64,000 nucleotides of DNA from UBA1952 sp965246785 (GCA_965246785.1 CBDFFM010000030.1:11549-75548), one strand, 5' to 3'. Shown: positions 35,383 to 44,770, counted from the first letter of the stretch. Translations and numbers: made by a program. The notes: generated from the letters alone by a model not told the origin.

Positions 35383-35820
35383 ATGCTTGCTGCTATGTCC
35401 CGCCATTTATATCTGCTCCTGCTACTCTTCATTCCCGCCGTCGTTAGCGCCCAGGCACCCGACACGCTCGGCGTCATCGTTCATGCCGACCCGCGCCTTG
35501 CGCTTCTTTTCGTAAAGAAGCAGGAGACAGGCTACCACGGCATCAAAGGCTCCATCCATTCGCAGCATGGATTCCGTGTGCAGATTTACAATGGCAACAA
35601 CCGTGGTGAGGCACAGCAGCGCAAGGTGGATTTTATACGCCGCTACCCGAATGTCCGCTCCTATCTCAGCTACATCGCGCCCACCTTCCGCTTAAAGGTT
35701 GGCGACTTCAAGACGCGCGCGGCGGCCTACGAGCTATACAACCAAATCAACAACATCTACACGCCCTGCATGGTGGTGCCGGACATTGTAGAAATCAACA
35801 CCCTGCGCGACAATGATTGA
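35383..35820 (+). CDS. SPOR-domain exported protein (145 aa)
   Basis: Signal peptide (LYLLLLLFIPAVVSAQ), then a SPOR-like domain at about 60-135 (GFRVQIYNGNNRGEAQQRKV; YIAPTFRLKVGDFKTRAAA; an aromatic and Arg pattern typical of SPOR). SPOR domains bind denuded peptidoglycan glycan strands, often at the septum. It may help in cell-wall remodelling. The 3' end overlaps the M20 amidohydrolase start by 8 bases, so the two are coupled, although no functional link is obvious. Confidence 0.85.
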   Translation: MLAAMSRHLYLLLLLFIPAVVSAQAPDTLGVIVHADPRLALLFVKKQETGYHGIKGSIHSQHGFRVQIYNGNNRGEAQQRKVDFIRRYPNVRSYLSYIAPTFRLKVGDFKTRAAAYELYNQINNIYTPCMVVPDIVEINTLRDND

Positions 35821-36994
35821 CATCATCCGTCGCGAGACGGCAGAAGGCTTGCCGGAGTGGCAGCGTATCCGCCGCTACATCCACCAGCATCCGGAGCTTT
35901 CTTTTGAAGAGCATAAGACGGCGGCCTTTATCTCTGAGCAACTGACGGCCTGGGGCATACAGCATACAACCGGCATTGCCGGCACGGGTATCGTCGGCGT
36001 GCTGGAAGGAAGGACGGCCGGCAGCCGCTGCATTGCCATACGCGCGGAGCTTGATGCCTTGCCCATTGTAGAGGCGAATGAGGTTCCTTACAAGAGCGAA
36101 ACGGAAGGTGTGATGCACGCCTGCGGGCATGACGTTCACACAACCTGCCTGCTTGGTGTGCTGCGCATCCTTTCGCAGCATACGGAAGACTGGGAAGGCC
36201 GCGTAAAATTCATCTTCCAGCCGGGAGAGGAGAAGCATCCCGGTGGTGGCAGCCTGATGATTGCGGAAGGTATATTGCAGCACCCCGATGTGGACGCCAT
36301 TTTCGGACTGCACGTTTATCCAACGCTTCCCGCAGGAATGGTAGGCTTCCGCGGCGGGCAATACATGGCGAGCACAGACGAGATTCACATCACCATTTAT
36401 GGCAAGGGCGGTCACGCGGCGCTGCCGCACCAGACGATTGACCCGATTGCGATTGCGGCGCAGGTGATTACGGCCTTGCAGCAGGTAGTGAGTCGCAAGG
36501 GCAATCCCGTCTCGCCAAGCGTGCTTTCTTTTGGGAAGATTTCCGGCGGCACAGTGAACAATGTCATTCCTGATACGCTTGAATTGAGCGGCACGCTGCG
36601 CACGATGGATGAAGATTGGCGCGCAAAAGCCCATGAGCTTATTCGCAGCATCGTGACCAATATCTGCGAAGCTTTCGGCGCTACGGCATACGTCAATATC
36701 CCGCAAGGGTATCCTTCCCTTTACAACAATCCTGAGCTGACGGCATCGGCTGAAGGCTGGGCCAAGGAATACCTTGGCGAAGGCCAGGTAAAAACATTAG
36801 ACCTGCGGATGACGGCGGATGATTTTGCCTTCTACAGCCATAAGGTGCCCGGCTGCTACTTCCGCATCGGCACGAGTAAGGGGGGGCAGGAGTTCACGGC
36901 TTCGGTGCACAATCCGCACTTTGACATTGATGAGTCTGCAATGGTGACGGCGATTGGGACGATGGGGTGGATTGTGGTGAATGCACTCAAATAG
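35813..36994 (+). CDS. M20D family amidohydrolase (393 aa)
   Basis: An N-acyl-amino-acid / hippurate-hydrolase-type metallopeptidase of the M20D group. Metal-binding features are CGHDVHTTCLLG near residues 103-114 and GEEKHPGGG near 138, with H in FGLHVYPTLPAG and a dimerisation domain in the middle (HITIYGKGGHAALPHQTIDP). The C-terminal part has TADDFAFYS. Length and domain order are normal. It cleaves an amide bond of acylated amino acids; the natural substrate is unknown. It starts inside the SPOR gene end. Confidence 0.9.
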   Translation: MIDIIRRETAEGLPEWQRIRRYIHQHPELSFEEHKTAAFISEQLTAWGIQHTTGIAGTGIVGVLEGRTAGSRCIAIRAELDALPIVEANEVPYKSETEGVMHACGHDVHTTCLLGVLRILSQHTEDWEGRVKFIFQPGEEKHPGGGSLMIAEGILQHPDVDAIFGLHVYPTLPAGMVGFRGGQYMASTDEIHITIYGKGGHAALPHQTIDPIAIAAQVITALQQVVSRKGNPVSPSVLSFGKISGGTVNNVIPDTLELSGTLRTMDEDWRAKAHELIRSIVTNICEAFGATAYVNIPQGYPSLYNNPELTASAEGWAKEYLGEGQVKTLDLRMTADDFAFYSHKVPGCYFRIGTSKGGQEFTASVHNPHFDIDESAMVTAIGTMGWIVVNALK

Positions 36995-37013
36995 TCAATA
37001 TTGCTCGCCCAAT

Positions 37014-37147
37014 CTTTGTCATTCTGGAAGAATCTAATCTCTCGCAGCGAATGTGCTGCTCACCAAAAAATCTTCCTTCCTTAAGAAAATCTCACAGATG
37101 CTTTAGCACAATGCTGCGAGCAAAGATTCCCTTCGCGAATGACAAAG
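37014..37147. repeat. Imperfect palindrome, CTTTGTCATTC ... GAATGACAAAG ends
   Basis: The two ends are exact 11-base inverted copies. Further in, TCTCGCAGCGAATGTGCT pairs with the complement of AGCACAATGCTGCGAG. The whole intergenic space between two convergent genes is occupied by it. The ends resemble those of the palindrome at 44829-44880. Confidence 0.75.
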
Positions 37148-37177
37148 TCGCTGAAAACAATAAGATACAGGTAGCGC

Positions 37178-38299
37178 CTAAATCTTGCTCCAGACAACAG
37201 CCGCATTACATCCCCCAAAACCGGAAGCCGACTTCAGCGCATAGCGGATTTCCTTCCGCTCTGATTGCCGGCTCACATTCACCTCATGCGGGACTCCAAG
37301 CGTCTCAAAACCGAGCGATGCAATCGTCTGACCGCGCCGGATGCTTTCTATCAGCATAGCGCTTTCTATTACGCCCGCCGCGCCGAGCGTGTGGCCGAGG
37401 TAGCCTTTTAGGCTGTGCAGCGGCGCGTGCAGCAGTCTGGTGCGGGCAAAGGCTTTGCTTTCCATCTCATCATTGTAAATGGTGGCCGTTCCGTGGGCAG
37501 AGATAGCATCAATGCCGGCGCCATTCAGCCCGCATTCCGCCAGAGCTTTTGAGATAGCAAGCGCTAGTTCCTCGCCCGTGCGTGAGGGGCCGGAGATGTG
37601 GTTGGCATCATTGGAAGTAGCGCCGCCGCAAAGCTGCGCCAATGGATTTCCAAGCTCTTTTGTAGAAAGAATAATCGTGGCCGCCGCCTCGCCGAGGTTG
37701 ATGCCTTTGCGCGCTGCGTCAAAAGGACGGCAACGCTCATCGGCCAGCGCCTGAAAAGATTGAAAACCGGAAAGCACGAATGCGCTCAGTCTATCCGCGC
37801 CCGTAACGATGACCGTTTCGTACTGCCCGCTTTGGAGACTGCGCAGGGCGTAAATCAATCCCGTAACGCCGGATACGCAGGCGTGGGAAATGACTACTGG
37901 CTTTGTGCGGACACCGCAGGCTTCCGCAATCAGGCTTGCGCTGGTCGTGAGGCGGTTGCGGGTGTCCGGCTGGCCGCCCATCCATTCAATGTTACCCTTG
38001 GTGGTGGTGAAGATTAAGAGCGTCTTTGCCAAATCCGTTTCCGCGCAGCGGCCCAGTGCGTCTTTAACCGAGAACACGCTCATCCGCTCTATCGGTGACA
38101 GCTTTTCATCGCCTGCTTTATCAATCTTTTCCCATTGCTGCGGATAAAAAGCCGAGGCCCAGACGCCACGCGCGGAAAGCCGCCCGTCTTCTAAGAATCG
38201 CACACCGCTCTCACCGCGCTGCACTGCATCCCAAACCGTATTAGTATTTAAGCCAAGCGGGCAGGTGACGTTTGTAGCGATGCAGTAAACGGGTTTCAT
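37178..38299 (-). CDS. Beta-ketoacyl-ACP synthase, mini-cluster (373 aa)
   Basis: A KAS II-like ketosynthase with the full triad: C141 in SHACVSGVTGLIYAL, H269 in SAHGTATIYND and H303 in KGYLGHTLGAAG. It would condense an acyl chain with malonyl-ACP. The start MKPVYCIATN at 38299 is the usual family start; the open frame to 38347 overlaps the upstream thioesterase. It is the last gene of a minus-strand run with ACP, acyltransferase, dehydratase and thioesterase, of a kind known from aryl polyene / flexirubin clusters. Confidence 0.88.
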   Translation of the reverse strand: MKPVYCIATNVTCPLGLNTNTVWDAVQRGESGVRFLEDGRLSARGVWASAFYPQQWEKIDKAGDEKLSPIERMSVFSVKDALGRCAETDLAKTLLIFTTTKGNIEWMGGQPDTRNRLTTSASLIAEACGVRTKPVVISHACVSGVTGLIYALRSLQSGQYETVIVTGADRLSAFVLSGFQSFQALADERCRPFDAARKGINLGEAAATIILSTKELGNPLAQLCGGATSNDANHISGPSRTGEELALAISKALAECGLNGAGIDAISAHGTATIYNDEMESKAFARTRLLHAPLHSLKGYLGHTLGAAGVIESAMLIESIRRGQTIASLGFETLGVPHEVNVSRQSERKEIRYALKSASGFGGCNAAVVWSKI

Positions 38300-38319
38300 T
38301 TCGGCAACAAACTGTAAAC

Positions 38320-38745
38320 TTACTCTGCCAGCCATTGCTTCTTCCATTCCGCCATAAAGGGCGGCACCGTCAGCATCAGTTCCAGCGACTCTCGCGCCAT
38401 GAATACCTGCACAGAGCTGCCCGTGGCAATGCGCTCGCTGGTATTACAATCAGTGATGGTGTAATCAAAAAGCAGCTTTGCCGCCGGCGTGTCCACGTAC
38501 GTCGTCTCTAAGCAGATGGTGTGGCCGTATCGCAGAATGCGGCGGTAGTTGCAGTCAATGTGGATGATGGGTATCACAATGTCCTTGCGGTACAAATCCA
38601 GGTAGCGCAGTCCATATGCCGCGCCGAAGGCCTCACGCCCATCCTCAAAGTAGCGGATGAAGTGCCCGTGCCAGACGATGCCGAGCGGGTCGGCCTCGCT
38701 GAACTTAACCTCTATCTCGGTGCTGTGGATGAGCGTCTGCTTCAC
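38320..38745 (-). CDS. Hotdog-fold acyl-CoA/ACP thioesterase (141 aa)
   Basis: The motif FSEADPLGIVWHGHFIRYFE near residues 15-34 is the 4-hydroxybenzoyl-CoA thioesterase-type active site (catalytic Asp near 19, His in WHGHF). The later part (CNYRRILRYGHTICLETTY) fits the hotdog fold. It probably releases or edits acyl chains from ACP or CoA. It lies 21 bases before the ketosynthase and 24 after the dehydratase-like gene. Similar proteins occur in aryl polyene clusters. Confidence 0.85.
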   Translation of the reverse strand: MKQTLIHSTEIEVKFSEADPLGIVWHGHFIRYFEDGREAFGAAYGLRYLDLYRKDIVIPIIHIDCNYRRILRYGHTICLETTYVDTPAAKLLFDYTITDCNTSERIATGSSVQVFMARESLELMLTVPPFMAEWKKQWLAE

Positions 38746-38768
38746 GCAGTGAAAGTAATGTAGTGGCC

Positions 38769-39167
38769 TTATGGCTGTACGAAGATTTTAAGCTCGCAGG
38801 ATGCCAGCAATTCGCCATTGCTGCCCCGTACAGTCGCTTGGACAATATGCGCGCTCATCACCTGATGCAGATAGCTCACCTCCGTATGTATTGTTTCCCC
38901 GACAGCCGGCAGCTTTTCTACTTTCAAATTCTTCAGTGCGCCAATGTAGCCTACGGATGGCGTGCTATCTGCACTGTGCGGCAAGCCCGCGCCTGCGGCC
39001 TGCGCCATGTGCTCCACAAGTCCGGATTCGGAGAAGCGGCCACTTTCCACTAGCACGTTGTCCTCCTTAATAATAAACTCGGCGCGCGCAAGTCTTCCTT
39101 CCGTGCGAATGCCGTCTATCATCACAAAAGGCGACCGATGCGGCAGGCGTTTCAAGATGTCATTCAT
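38769..39167 (-). CDS. FabZ/ApeP-like 3-hydroxyacyl-ACP dehydratase (132 aa)
   Basis: LKRLPHRSPFVMIDGI is the FabZ-type active-site start (His in PHRSPF) and GLVEHMAQAAGAG carries the acidic/Gln helix. The rest fits a single hotdog domain (GYIGALKNLKVEKLPAVGE). It would dehydrate 3-hydroxyacyl-ACP to a trans-2-enoyl-ACP, keeping a double bond if no enoyl reductase acts, as in polyene synthesis. It lies only 6 bases after the acyltransferase gene stop region. Confidence 0.85.
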   Translation of the reverse strand: MNDILKRLPHRSPFVMIDGIRTEGRLARAEFIIKEDNVLVESGRFSESGLVEHMAQAAGAGLPHSADSTPSVGYIGALKNLKVEKLPAVGETIHTEVSYLHQVMSAHIVQATVRGSNGELLASCELKIFVQP

Positions 39168-39172
39168 ATAGT

Positions 39173-40072
39173 CTAAGGCCGGGCCTTCCAGAAATCGTAG
39201 TAGTTAAACCATTGGTCAGGGTATTGACGAAGCTCGCATTCCAGCAAGCCCGTAAAGTCGTCCAGCATTCGTTCCGCACCGCTCGTGCCGCGCCCTTCGT
39301 ATGTCTTTGCGGCCCAACCCTTAAAATGGTAATGGAAGGTAGTTTCTTTAAAAGCAAAGACAAAGCACACCGGCGCGCGCAGCTTAGAGGCCAGCAGAAA
39401 TGGCCCCGCGGGAAAGTGCGCCTCCTCGCCCAGAAAGTCATGCGTCATCGTGCGGTTGCCCGGACGGAAGCGGTCGGCGTGGAGGCAAATCAACTCGCCG
39501 CGTTGGAGCGCAGCGCTCATCTCAAAGACGTGGCTCAGGTCTTCGCGCACGTAGATGATGTTGAAGGAGCGCTTCTGGTCATACTGTGCCATGAGGGCCT
39601 TGAGTTGCTCGGCCTCGCCGTCGTACATCAGCACATTGATGGTGGCGCCCACGCGCCGAAGCATATGGCCGGCTACCTCCCAGTTGCCGAGATGCGCGGA
39701 TACGATAAGACCGCCCTTGCCGCTTGCAGCCAGCGCTTCCAAGTTTTCCACGCCGTCATGGGTAAATGTGAGCTTGTCGCCTGTGCCGGTGAGCACAGCT
39801 ACTTTGTCAATCAGCGTCTGGCCAAAGAAGTAAATGTTGCGCTTAATGAGCCGGGCGGCTTTGCCAGATGAAAAGCCCATTCGCTGCTCATAGAGGTAGC
39901 GCAACGGTTTTGTAGCGGCAGGAACGAACAGGCGGTAATAAAGCCCAACGGCGTGCAACAGCTTATAGGCGGCGCTTAATCCGCCTTTGCGCAGCAGGGT
40001 GATAAAAATCCGGTAACCAAGACTGCTTCCGCGCGAGCGGCCCTGCCAGGCAGTAGTGCTTTGCTCACTCAT
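39173..40072 (-). CDS. LpxL/HtrB-like lipid acyltransferase (299 aa)
   Basis: SAHLGNWEVAGHML near residues 124-137 is the HxxxxxE-type active-site motif of lipid A late acyltransferases. The hydrophobic N-terminal third and the LHADRFRPGNRTM motif also fit. In ordinary lipid A synthesis the enzyme adds secondary acyl chains; here, within ACP/ketosynthase/dehydratase genes, it more likely moves the pathway's acyl product onto a lipid, as proposed for aryl polyene lipids. The gene lies 11 bases after the ACP gene. Confidence 0.85.
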   Translation of the reverse strand: MSEQSTTAWQGRSRGSSLGYRIFITLLRKGGLSAAYKLLHAVGLYYRLFVPAATKPLRYLYEQRMGFSSGKAARLIKRNIYFFGQTLIDKVAVLTGTGDKLTFTHDGVENLEALAASGKGGLIVSAHLGNWEVAGHMLRRVGATINVLMYDGEAEQLKALMAQYDQKRSFNIIYVREDLSHVFEMSAALQRGELICLHADRFRPGNRTMTHDFLGEEAHFPAGPFLLASKLRAPVCFVFAFKETTFHYHFKGWAAKTYEGRGTSGAERMLDDFTGLLECELRQYPDQWFNYYDFWKARP

Positions 40073-40083
40073 TATCGCATTAG

Positions 40084-40335
40084 CTAATTAGCTAATTGCA
40101 ACCGCCCTTCCACGTAGTTGTAAAAGTCATCCAGCGTCTTCATCGTCTGGAAATCCTCGGGCTTTACCTTAAAGCCGAAGTGCTGCTCAATAGCCACGAC
40201 GAGGTCTATATAGTCCAGCGAGTCTAAGTCCAACGCTTCCTTGAGCGATGCGTCGGGCGTGAGGCCGGCACGGTCGGCCTCAAAATCTTCTTCCAGGAAG
40301 GCGTTGATGCGGGTGATGATTTCTTGACGGTTCAT
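40084..40335 (-). CDS. Acyl carrier protein (83 aa)
   Basis: The phosphopantetheine site is DLDSLDYIDLVV with S39. The flanking helices are acidic (AFLEEDFEADRAG; VAIEQHFGFKVKPED). The start ATG 40335 (MNRQEIITRI) gives normal ACP length; an upstream in-frame start at 40398 adds a non-ACP tail. It is the first gene of the five-gene run and presumably serves it rather than general fatty acid synthesis. A TAGCTAATTAGCTAATTG repeat lies at its 3' end. Confidence 0.9.
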   Translation of the reverse strand: MNRQEIITRINAFLEEDFEADRAGLTPDASLKEALDLDSLDYIDLVVAIEQHFGFKVKPEDFQTMKTLDDFYNYVEGRLQLAN

Positions 40336-40504
40336 AATGCACGTTTTCGTTACAGGATGCGCCGAGCGTACCTGGTGCATCTGCCCAACAATCCGCAAAC
40401 GGAAATGTTGGTGAAGCGCAAAAATACAGCCGGCGGCGCAGCATAAGGCCTGCGCGGCAAAGGAGCCGTCCGTAAACTAAGAAAATTATACCGCGCCGGG
40501 AGCC

Positions 40505-40768
40505 TCAGCAATAGAGGTTTATGACGCTGTTGAGCGGAATGTGGAGGCCGCCTTTGAGCGTAACGTGGTTGTCTGTTACCGACCAAACCGTCGTCTCTAC
40601 CGCCTTAGGCCCGGCGGTTGTTTCAAAGGTGATGACTGTTTTGCCCTTGAACTCGTTGCCGAGGCGGCAGGAGTATTGGAGTTGGTTCAGCCAGAATGCG
40701 GAACGGTCCACAAATGCCGGGACGATGCGGTGCTCCGGTATCTGTTCTTTCGCGATGATTGCAGCCAT
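40505..40768 (-). CDS. Conserved-looking hypothetical protein (87 aa)
   Basis: ATG 40768 (MAAIIAKEQIPEHRIVPAFV) opens a small soluble, beta-rich protein ending VTLKGGLHIPLNSVINLYC. It has the feel of a small barrel, but no family is recognised. An earlier in-frame start at 40816 would add 16 residues. It lies upstream of the ACP gene with a 170-base gap and is probably a separate unit. Confidence 0.45.
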   Translation of the reverse strand: MAAIIAKEQIPEHRIVPAFVDRSAFWLNQLQYSCRLGNEFKGKTVITFETTAGPKAVETTVWSVTDNHVTLKGGLHIPLNSVINLYC

Positions 40769-40938
40769 AGCGTTGTGCAATGTTTGAAAATTGCTAATGC
40801 TAATGTAGAGCCTCACAACGCGTCAACGCATCACGCATGGCTGTTCTTGACACATTAATGGCGGTAAAGGGGAGGATGGTTGCGGGGAACGGGTTGAGCG
40901 CATCACCTTACTACGTCATGACCTGCTCGAACATAGCT

Positions 40939-41042
40939 GTCATTGCGGGCAGCAGACCCGCAATCTCCTGAAAGCTGTTACACTGCTTAGTAGAATTCCC
41001 GCAGCCTTTATTGCAATGGTTGCGGGTCAAGCCCGCAATGAC
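40939..41042. repeat. Imperfect palindrome GTCATTGCGGGC ... GCCCGCAATGAC
   Basis: GTCATTGCGGGC at 40939-40950 is the exact reverse complement of GCCCGCAATGAC at 41031-41042. Each arm also has GACCCGCAA or its complement further in. It lies just after the kinase stop on the minus strand. Words of this type are dispersed in many bacterial genomes. Confidence 0.75.
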
Positions 41043-41065
41043 GGGAACTATTAAGCAGCGTCACA

Positions 41066-44000
41066 TCAACTCTGTACCACTGGCAGCCGTATCGCAAACG
41101 TCGTCCCCACCCCTTCCTCTGTCTCATAGCTGATACTACCGCCCCAAGCCTCAACCATCTGCCGCGTCATTGCCAGCCCCAGGCCTGTGCCGGAGCTTTT
41201 GGTGGTGAAGTAAGGCGTGAACAGCTTCTCCTGCGCTTCCGGCGAAATGCCCGCGCCATTATCTGCCACGCTTAGCATCGCATCGCCACTCTGCTGTTTC
41301 AGCCGCACCGTTATTCGCCCTTTGCGCCTTTCCGGGACGGCTTGTAGCGCATTCTGCATCAGGTTGGTCACGATGCGTACAGCTCCGCTGCGGTCGGCAA
41401 TTACCTGCACCGGAGCATCCGGGACTTCATACACCACTTCAGTAGCGCCGTCTGCGGCGAATGGCGCTACTACATTGCGTACCAGCTCACCCAACTCTAT
41501 CGGCTCCGGCTTTGCGCTGCCAATGCGCGCAAAAGCCCCAAACTCAGTGGCAATGACAGAGAGGTTGTTAATCTGCTCCAGCAGCGCCTCGCTTACCCGC
41601 CCGGCCAGCGTCAGGGCATCCGGCTCGCCGCTCTGAATGGCCCGTTGCAGGCGCTGCACATATAGGCTCATCGGCGTCAGCGGGTTCTTTATTTCGTGGG
41701 CTACCTGCCGCGCCATCTCCCGGAAGGCGCCCTCTCGCTCGCTGCGGGCCAGCAGGGCTACACTTTCCTCCACCTTGCGCACCATCTTGTTGTACTCCGC
41801 CACCAGCAGGCCTATCTCGTCATCATAGGGCCATTGCAGCAGCTCATTGCGGTGCAGGTTCAGCCGTCCGAACTGCGCGATGATGAGGTCAAAGGCCCGC
41901 GTTACCCAGCGCGTAATGAAGTAAGCCAGCAACCCCGAGAGCAGCAGCGCCGCGGCATAGAGATTTACCAGCGTTACTACGACAGTGGAAATCTGCTCGT
42001 CCAGCTCGCGCTGCGCGTAGAAGAGCGGCACGTTCAGGTAAGCCGCCACGCTTCCGCCTTCCGCCCGCAGGGGCGCATAGCAGCTTTGGTAGCGCAGCGC
42101 ACCAATGCGCTCCGGCTCAGTCAACATACCGCGCGCGGGATTGCTGCGGATGGATTGCATCACATCATAGCGCATAAGCGGCGCGAGCAGACCTTGGTCG
42201 TAAATGGCTTGCTGCGTAGCAATGCTTAGCCGGCCTGCGGCGTCAAAAAGACTGACGTCTATCTTCTGCGCGGCGGCAAGGCCGGAGAGGAAGTAGCGGA
42301 AGTCCTGCGTCGCCATCGCGGCGTTCCAGTCCTGCGGATTGTTGTCGCTGTCGCGCTCGCGCATCCATTGCTGGATAGTGCGCGTTACGGTCTGCATCAT
42401 CGCCTGGCGCTGCACCTTGCCGGTATTATCATATTGCTTGCGTAGAAAGGCAATCGTACCAACGCCGATTGCAACGGCCGACAGCGCTACAATGCTCATG
42501 ATAGAAAGCTGTAGCCGCCGTCGCAATCCTGCCCCGCGCAGGGCACGCAATGCGCCACCGGGGTGCTTCAGCCAGCCTGCGCCGCTCTGGCCGGCCACGC
42601 CGAGGCCAAGAAAGAGAAAGCGCAGTGTCAATAGGCAGGAGAAAAGCGTGAGCGCCTCGGAAAGCGTGCCAAAGCGCCGCCACACATTCACTGTCCGGTA
42701 GCCGTCCGGCTTGTAGATAAGCGTCGAGAAATCTTTGCCCTTGCGTTCTCTGAAAATAGTGCGCCCCGAATCGTGCGCGATGTAAAACGGGAAGGGATAA
42801 TCACTCGTTTGCGCAACCAGCCGGCCTCCGGCGTAGATAGCGTAGGAATAGCCGGCTTCCTTTTCCGTCTGATTAATCGTAGCTGGCTGCAGGAGTTCCG
42901 GCAGCACGGTTTCGGAGACGGTCTTTTTCTGCTCTAAGTCTATGGCCATCGTGCCGAGCTTCGCGCCTCCGCTGTCTTCCAACGGCAGCAGGGCGAGGTA
43001 GATGTGGTCGTCGGTGGCCGCTTCGCGGAAATAGAGGTCGGATGCGGTGCGGGAGGGAAGGGAAGATTGCGCTACATCCTCAAAAGCTTCCAGCGCCGCC
43101 GTATCCCGGTTGGTAAGAGGTTGGCTATCGGGCGTGAACAGATACACTTGCGCCTGATAGGCGGCGAGCGCGCCGTTAAAGTAAAGCGTCGTTAGCCGCT
43201 CATCCAGCGCCTTGCGCGTTGCTGCCATGGGCCGCCGCATGAATCGCTGCAAGGCTGTATCGGTGCGGATGTCGGTGAGGCTTTGGCCGAAGTTGTACTC
43301 CATTGCATCATCGTGACGGGTGGCGATGTGCTCGGCGAAGTGACGGCGCGTCTCGCCCTCGCGGATGCGACTGAAATGCTGCAACAGCAGGGCCAGCAGC
43401 AGGCAGTGCCCGATGCTCCAGAAGATGCCGCTGAGCCGGAAGATACTCCCGCCTTCGCGCAGGCGCGGGCTGTATTGCGCCCATACGTAAGCGCACAGCC
43501 ACAATGTCGCAATGACATAAAATTCTACTAGGTCATCCCGCATCAGCAGCGCGCACACGGCCATTGCGCCGCCGGCAAGCACCAGCCCCTGCGCGCGGTA
43601 GCCGGGAAGGAGCGCCCGCAGGGCATTGCGCACCGTCGCAGCAATGATGAGCAGGATGCTCAGCAGCAGGCTGGCGGTGAGCAGGCCAGCCAGCGATGTT
43701 GCATTCAGCGCGGAAAGGCGCGCCGTATCAAAAGGGATAAGCGAGTCTATCACCAGGCTCCGCACCAGCCGGATGGTGAGGACGGCAGCCCCCGCCATTG
43801 CCAGGCTCAGTACGGCTGCCCAGACCCAGCGCAGCGCAGCGGGCCGGCGCGGCATGGTGAAGCGCAATCCCGGCGCGATGAAGCGGAGTATCCATAGCAA
43901 GGCCAGCAGGTGCAGCAGTAAATCGCCGAGGGAGGGCAGCATCCTGGATGCATACAGGCGCGGCGAAAACAGCTCACTGTCCGATATGCGGAAGGGCAGC

Positions 44001-44770
44001 CCGCGCAATGCCAGCCACAACCGGATGCCGCAGGCCGCGCCTATCACCAGCAATGCGCCCCAGCCTATACCTGCACGCCGGCTTAGCAATGCGGCCCAGC
44101 CCTGTACCCACGCGGCAAATGCGACAAGGGAAAGCAGCCAGCACCATACAATCCAGCCGGCAGGCGACTCGGGCAGGTCGCCGGGGGGTGGCGGGTGTAT
44201 CCAGCCTATCCGGCGGCTGTGTGGGCTGTGCAGCGGGACCGCGCCTGCTACCGGCGTATCGGCAACGGAGACGTGCGGGTCTATGGCCTTTGAAGCGCGG
44301 AAGGATGGCTGCAGGTATTCGTTGCTGAAGGGGTATTGCCGCGCCAGCGGGATGAGCACCGTCAGCGTGACGCCTTGCGGCGTCCATGCTTCCCGCACGC
44401 CGCAGCCGTAATAGACGCCGTTGCCGAGGTGAAGGAGGGTATCGGCGCTGAGTGGCGCGGGTGGCGTTACACTTGCTGTGCTCCAGGCTATGAGGCTGTC
44501 GGCGCGGTAGGCGAATAACCTGTATGGCTGGTGAAAAATCCAGTTGCTGTCTTTGCCGCGCATAGCGCCGCTGAGCCATCCTGCTACCGCATCGCGGTGA
44601 AGGGGGATGGCTTCGGCGGCTTGCAGGCGATGGCTCAGGTCTATTTCCACGAGCGCGGCGATGCGCGCGGGGATGCGCCCGCCGTCTTGTTGGCGGATGC
44701 CCCAGCCTGCCAGTAGCCACAGGATGATGGCGATGGCAAGGGCGGAATTATTGAAGATTTTGTGGCGCAA
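41066..44770 (-). CDS. Large NtrY-like sensor histidine kinase (1234 aa)
   Basis: The N-terminal 450 residues hold several membrane helices (IIAATVRNALRALLPGY among loops). A periplasmic sensor region is flanked by two more helices, the last near 930-950 (LLSGLLAYFITRWV) leading into a HAMP-like segment. The kinase has H1025 in ARQVAHEIKNPLTPM, the N box NLMQNALQAVP, G1 VADNGAGISPE, F box LFTPYFTT and G2 SSGTGLGLAM. NtrY-like kinases are typical of nitrogen or envelope signalling, but no response regulator lies beside it. The unusual length comes from the big N-terminal sensor. Substrate or signal unknown. Confidence 0.88.
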   Translation of the reverse strand: MRHKIFNNSALAIAIILWLLAGWGIRQQDGGRIPARIAALVEIDLSHRLQAAEAIPLHRDAVAGWLSGAMRGKDSNWIFHQPYRLFAYRADSLIAWSTASVTPPAPLSADTLLHLGNGVYYGCGVREAWTPQGVTLTVLIPLARQYPFSNEYLQPSFRASKAIDPHVSVADTPVAGAVPLHSPHSRRIGWIHPPPPGDLPESPAGWIVWCWLLSLVAFAAWVQGWAALLSRRAGIGWGALLVIGAACGIRLWLALRGLPFRISDSELFSPRLYASRMLPSLGDLLLHLLALLWILRFIAPGLRFTMPRRPAALRWVWAAVLSLAMAGAAVLTIRLVRSLVIDSLIPFDTARLSALNATSLAGLLTASLLLSILLIIAATVRNALRALLPGYRAQGLVLAGGAMAVCALLMRDDLVEFYVIATLWLCAYVWAQYSPRLREGGSIFRLSGIFWSIGHCLLLALLLQHFSRIREGETRRHFAEHIATRHDDAMEYNFGQSLTDIRTDTALQRFMRRPMAATRKALDERLTTLYFNGALAAYQAQVYLFTPDSQPLTNRDTAALEAFEDVAQSSLPSRTASDLYFREAATDDHIYLALLPLEDSGGAKLGTMAIDLEQKKTVSETVLPELLQPATINQTEKEAGYSYAIYAGGRLVAQTSDYPFPFYIAHDSGRTIFRERKGKDFSTLIYKPDGYRTVNVWRRFGTLSEALTLFSCLLTLRFLFLGLGVAGQSGAGWLKHPGGALRALRGAGLRRRLQLSIMSIVALSAVAIGVGTIAFLRKQYDNTGKVQRQAMMQTVTRTIQQWMRERDSDNNPQDWNAAMATQDFRYFLSGLAAAQKIDVSLFDAAGRLSIATQQAIYDQGLLAPLMRYDVMQSIRSNPARGMLTEPERIGALRYQSCYAPLRAEGGSVAAYLNVPLFYAQRELDEQISTVVVTLVNLYAAALLLSGLLAYFITRWVTRAFDLIIAQFGRLNLHRNELLQWPYDDEIGLLVAEYNKMVRKVEESVALLARSEREGAFREMARQVAHEIKNPLTPMSLYVQRLQRAIQSGEPDALTLAGRVSEALLEQINNLSVIATEFGAFARIGSAKPEPIELGELVRNVVAPFAADGATEVVYEVPDAPVQVIADRSGAVRIVTNLMQNALQAVPERRKGRITVRLKQQSGDAMLSVADNGAGISPEAQEKLFTPYFTTKSSGTGLGLAMTRQMVEAWGGSISYETEEGVGTTFAIRLPVVQS

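Noticed and set aside
43192..44720. Long open frames opposite and beside the large kinase
   Set aside because: GC-rich shadow frames with Arg/Pro-rich products; the kinase frame is continuous through them.
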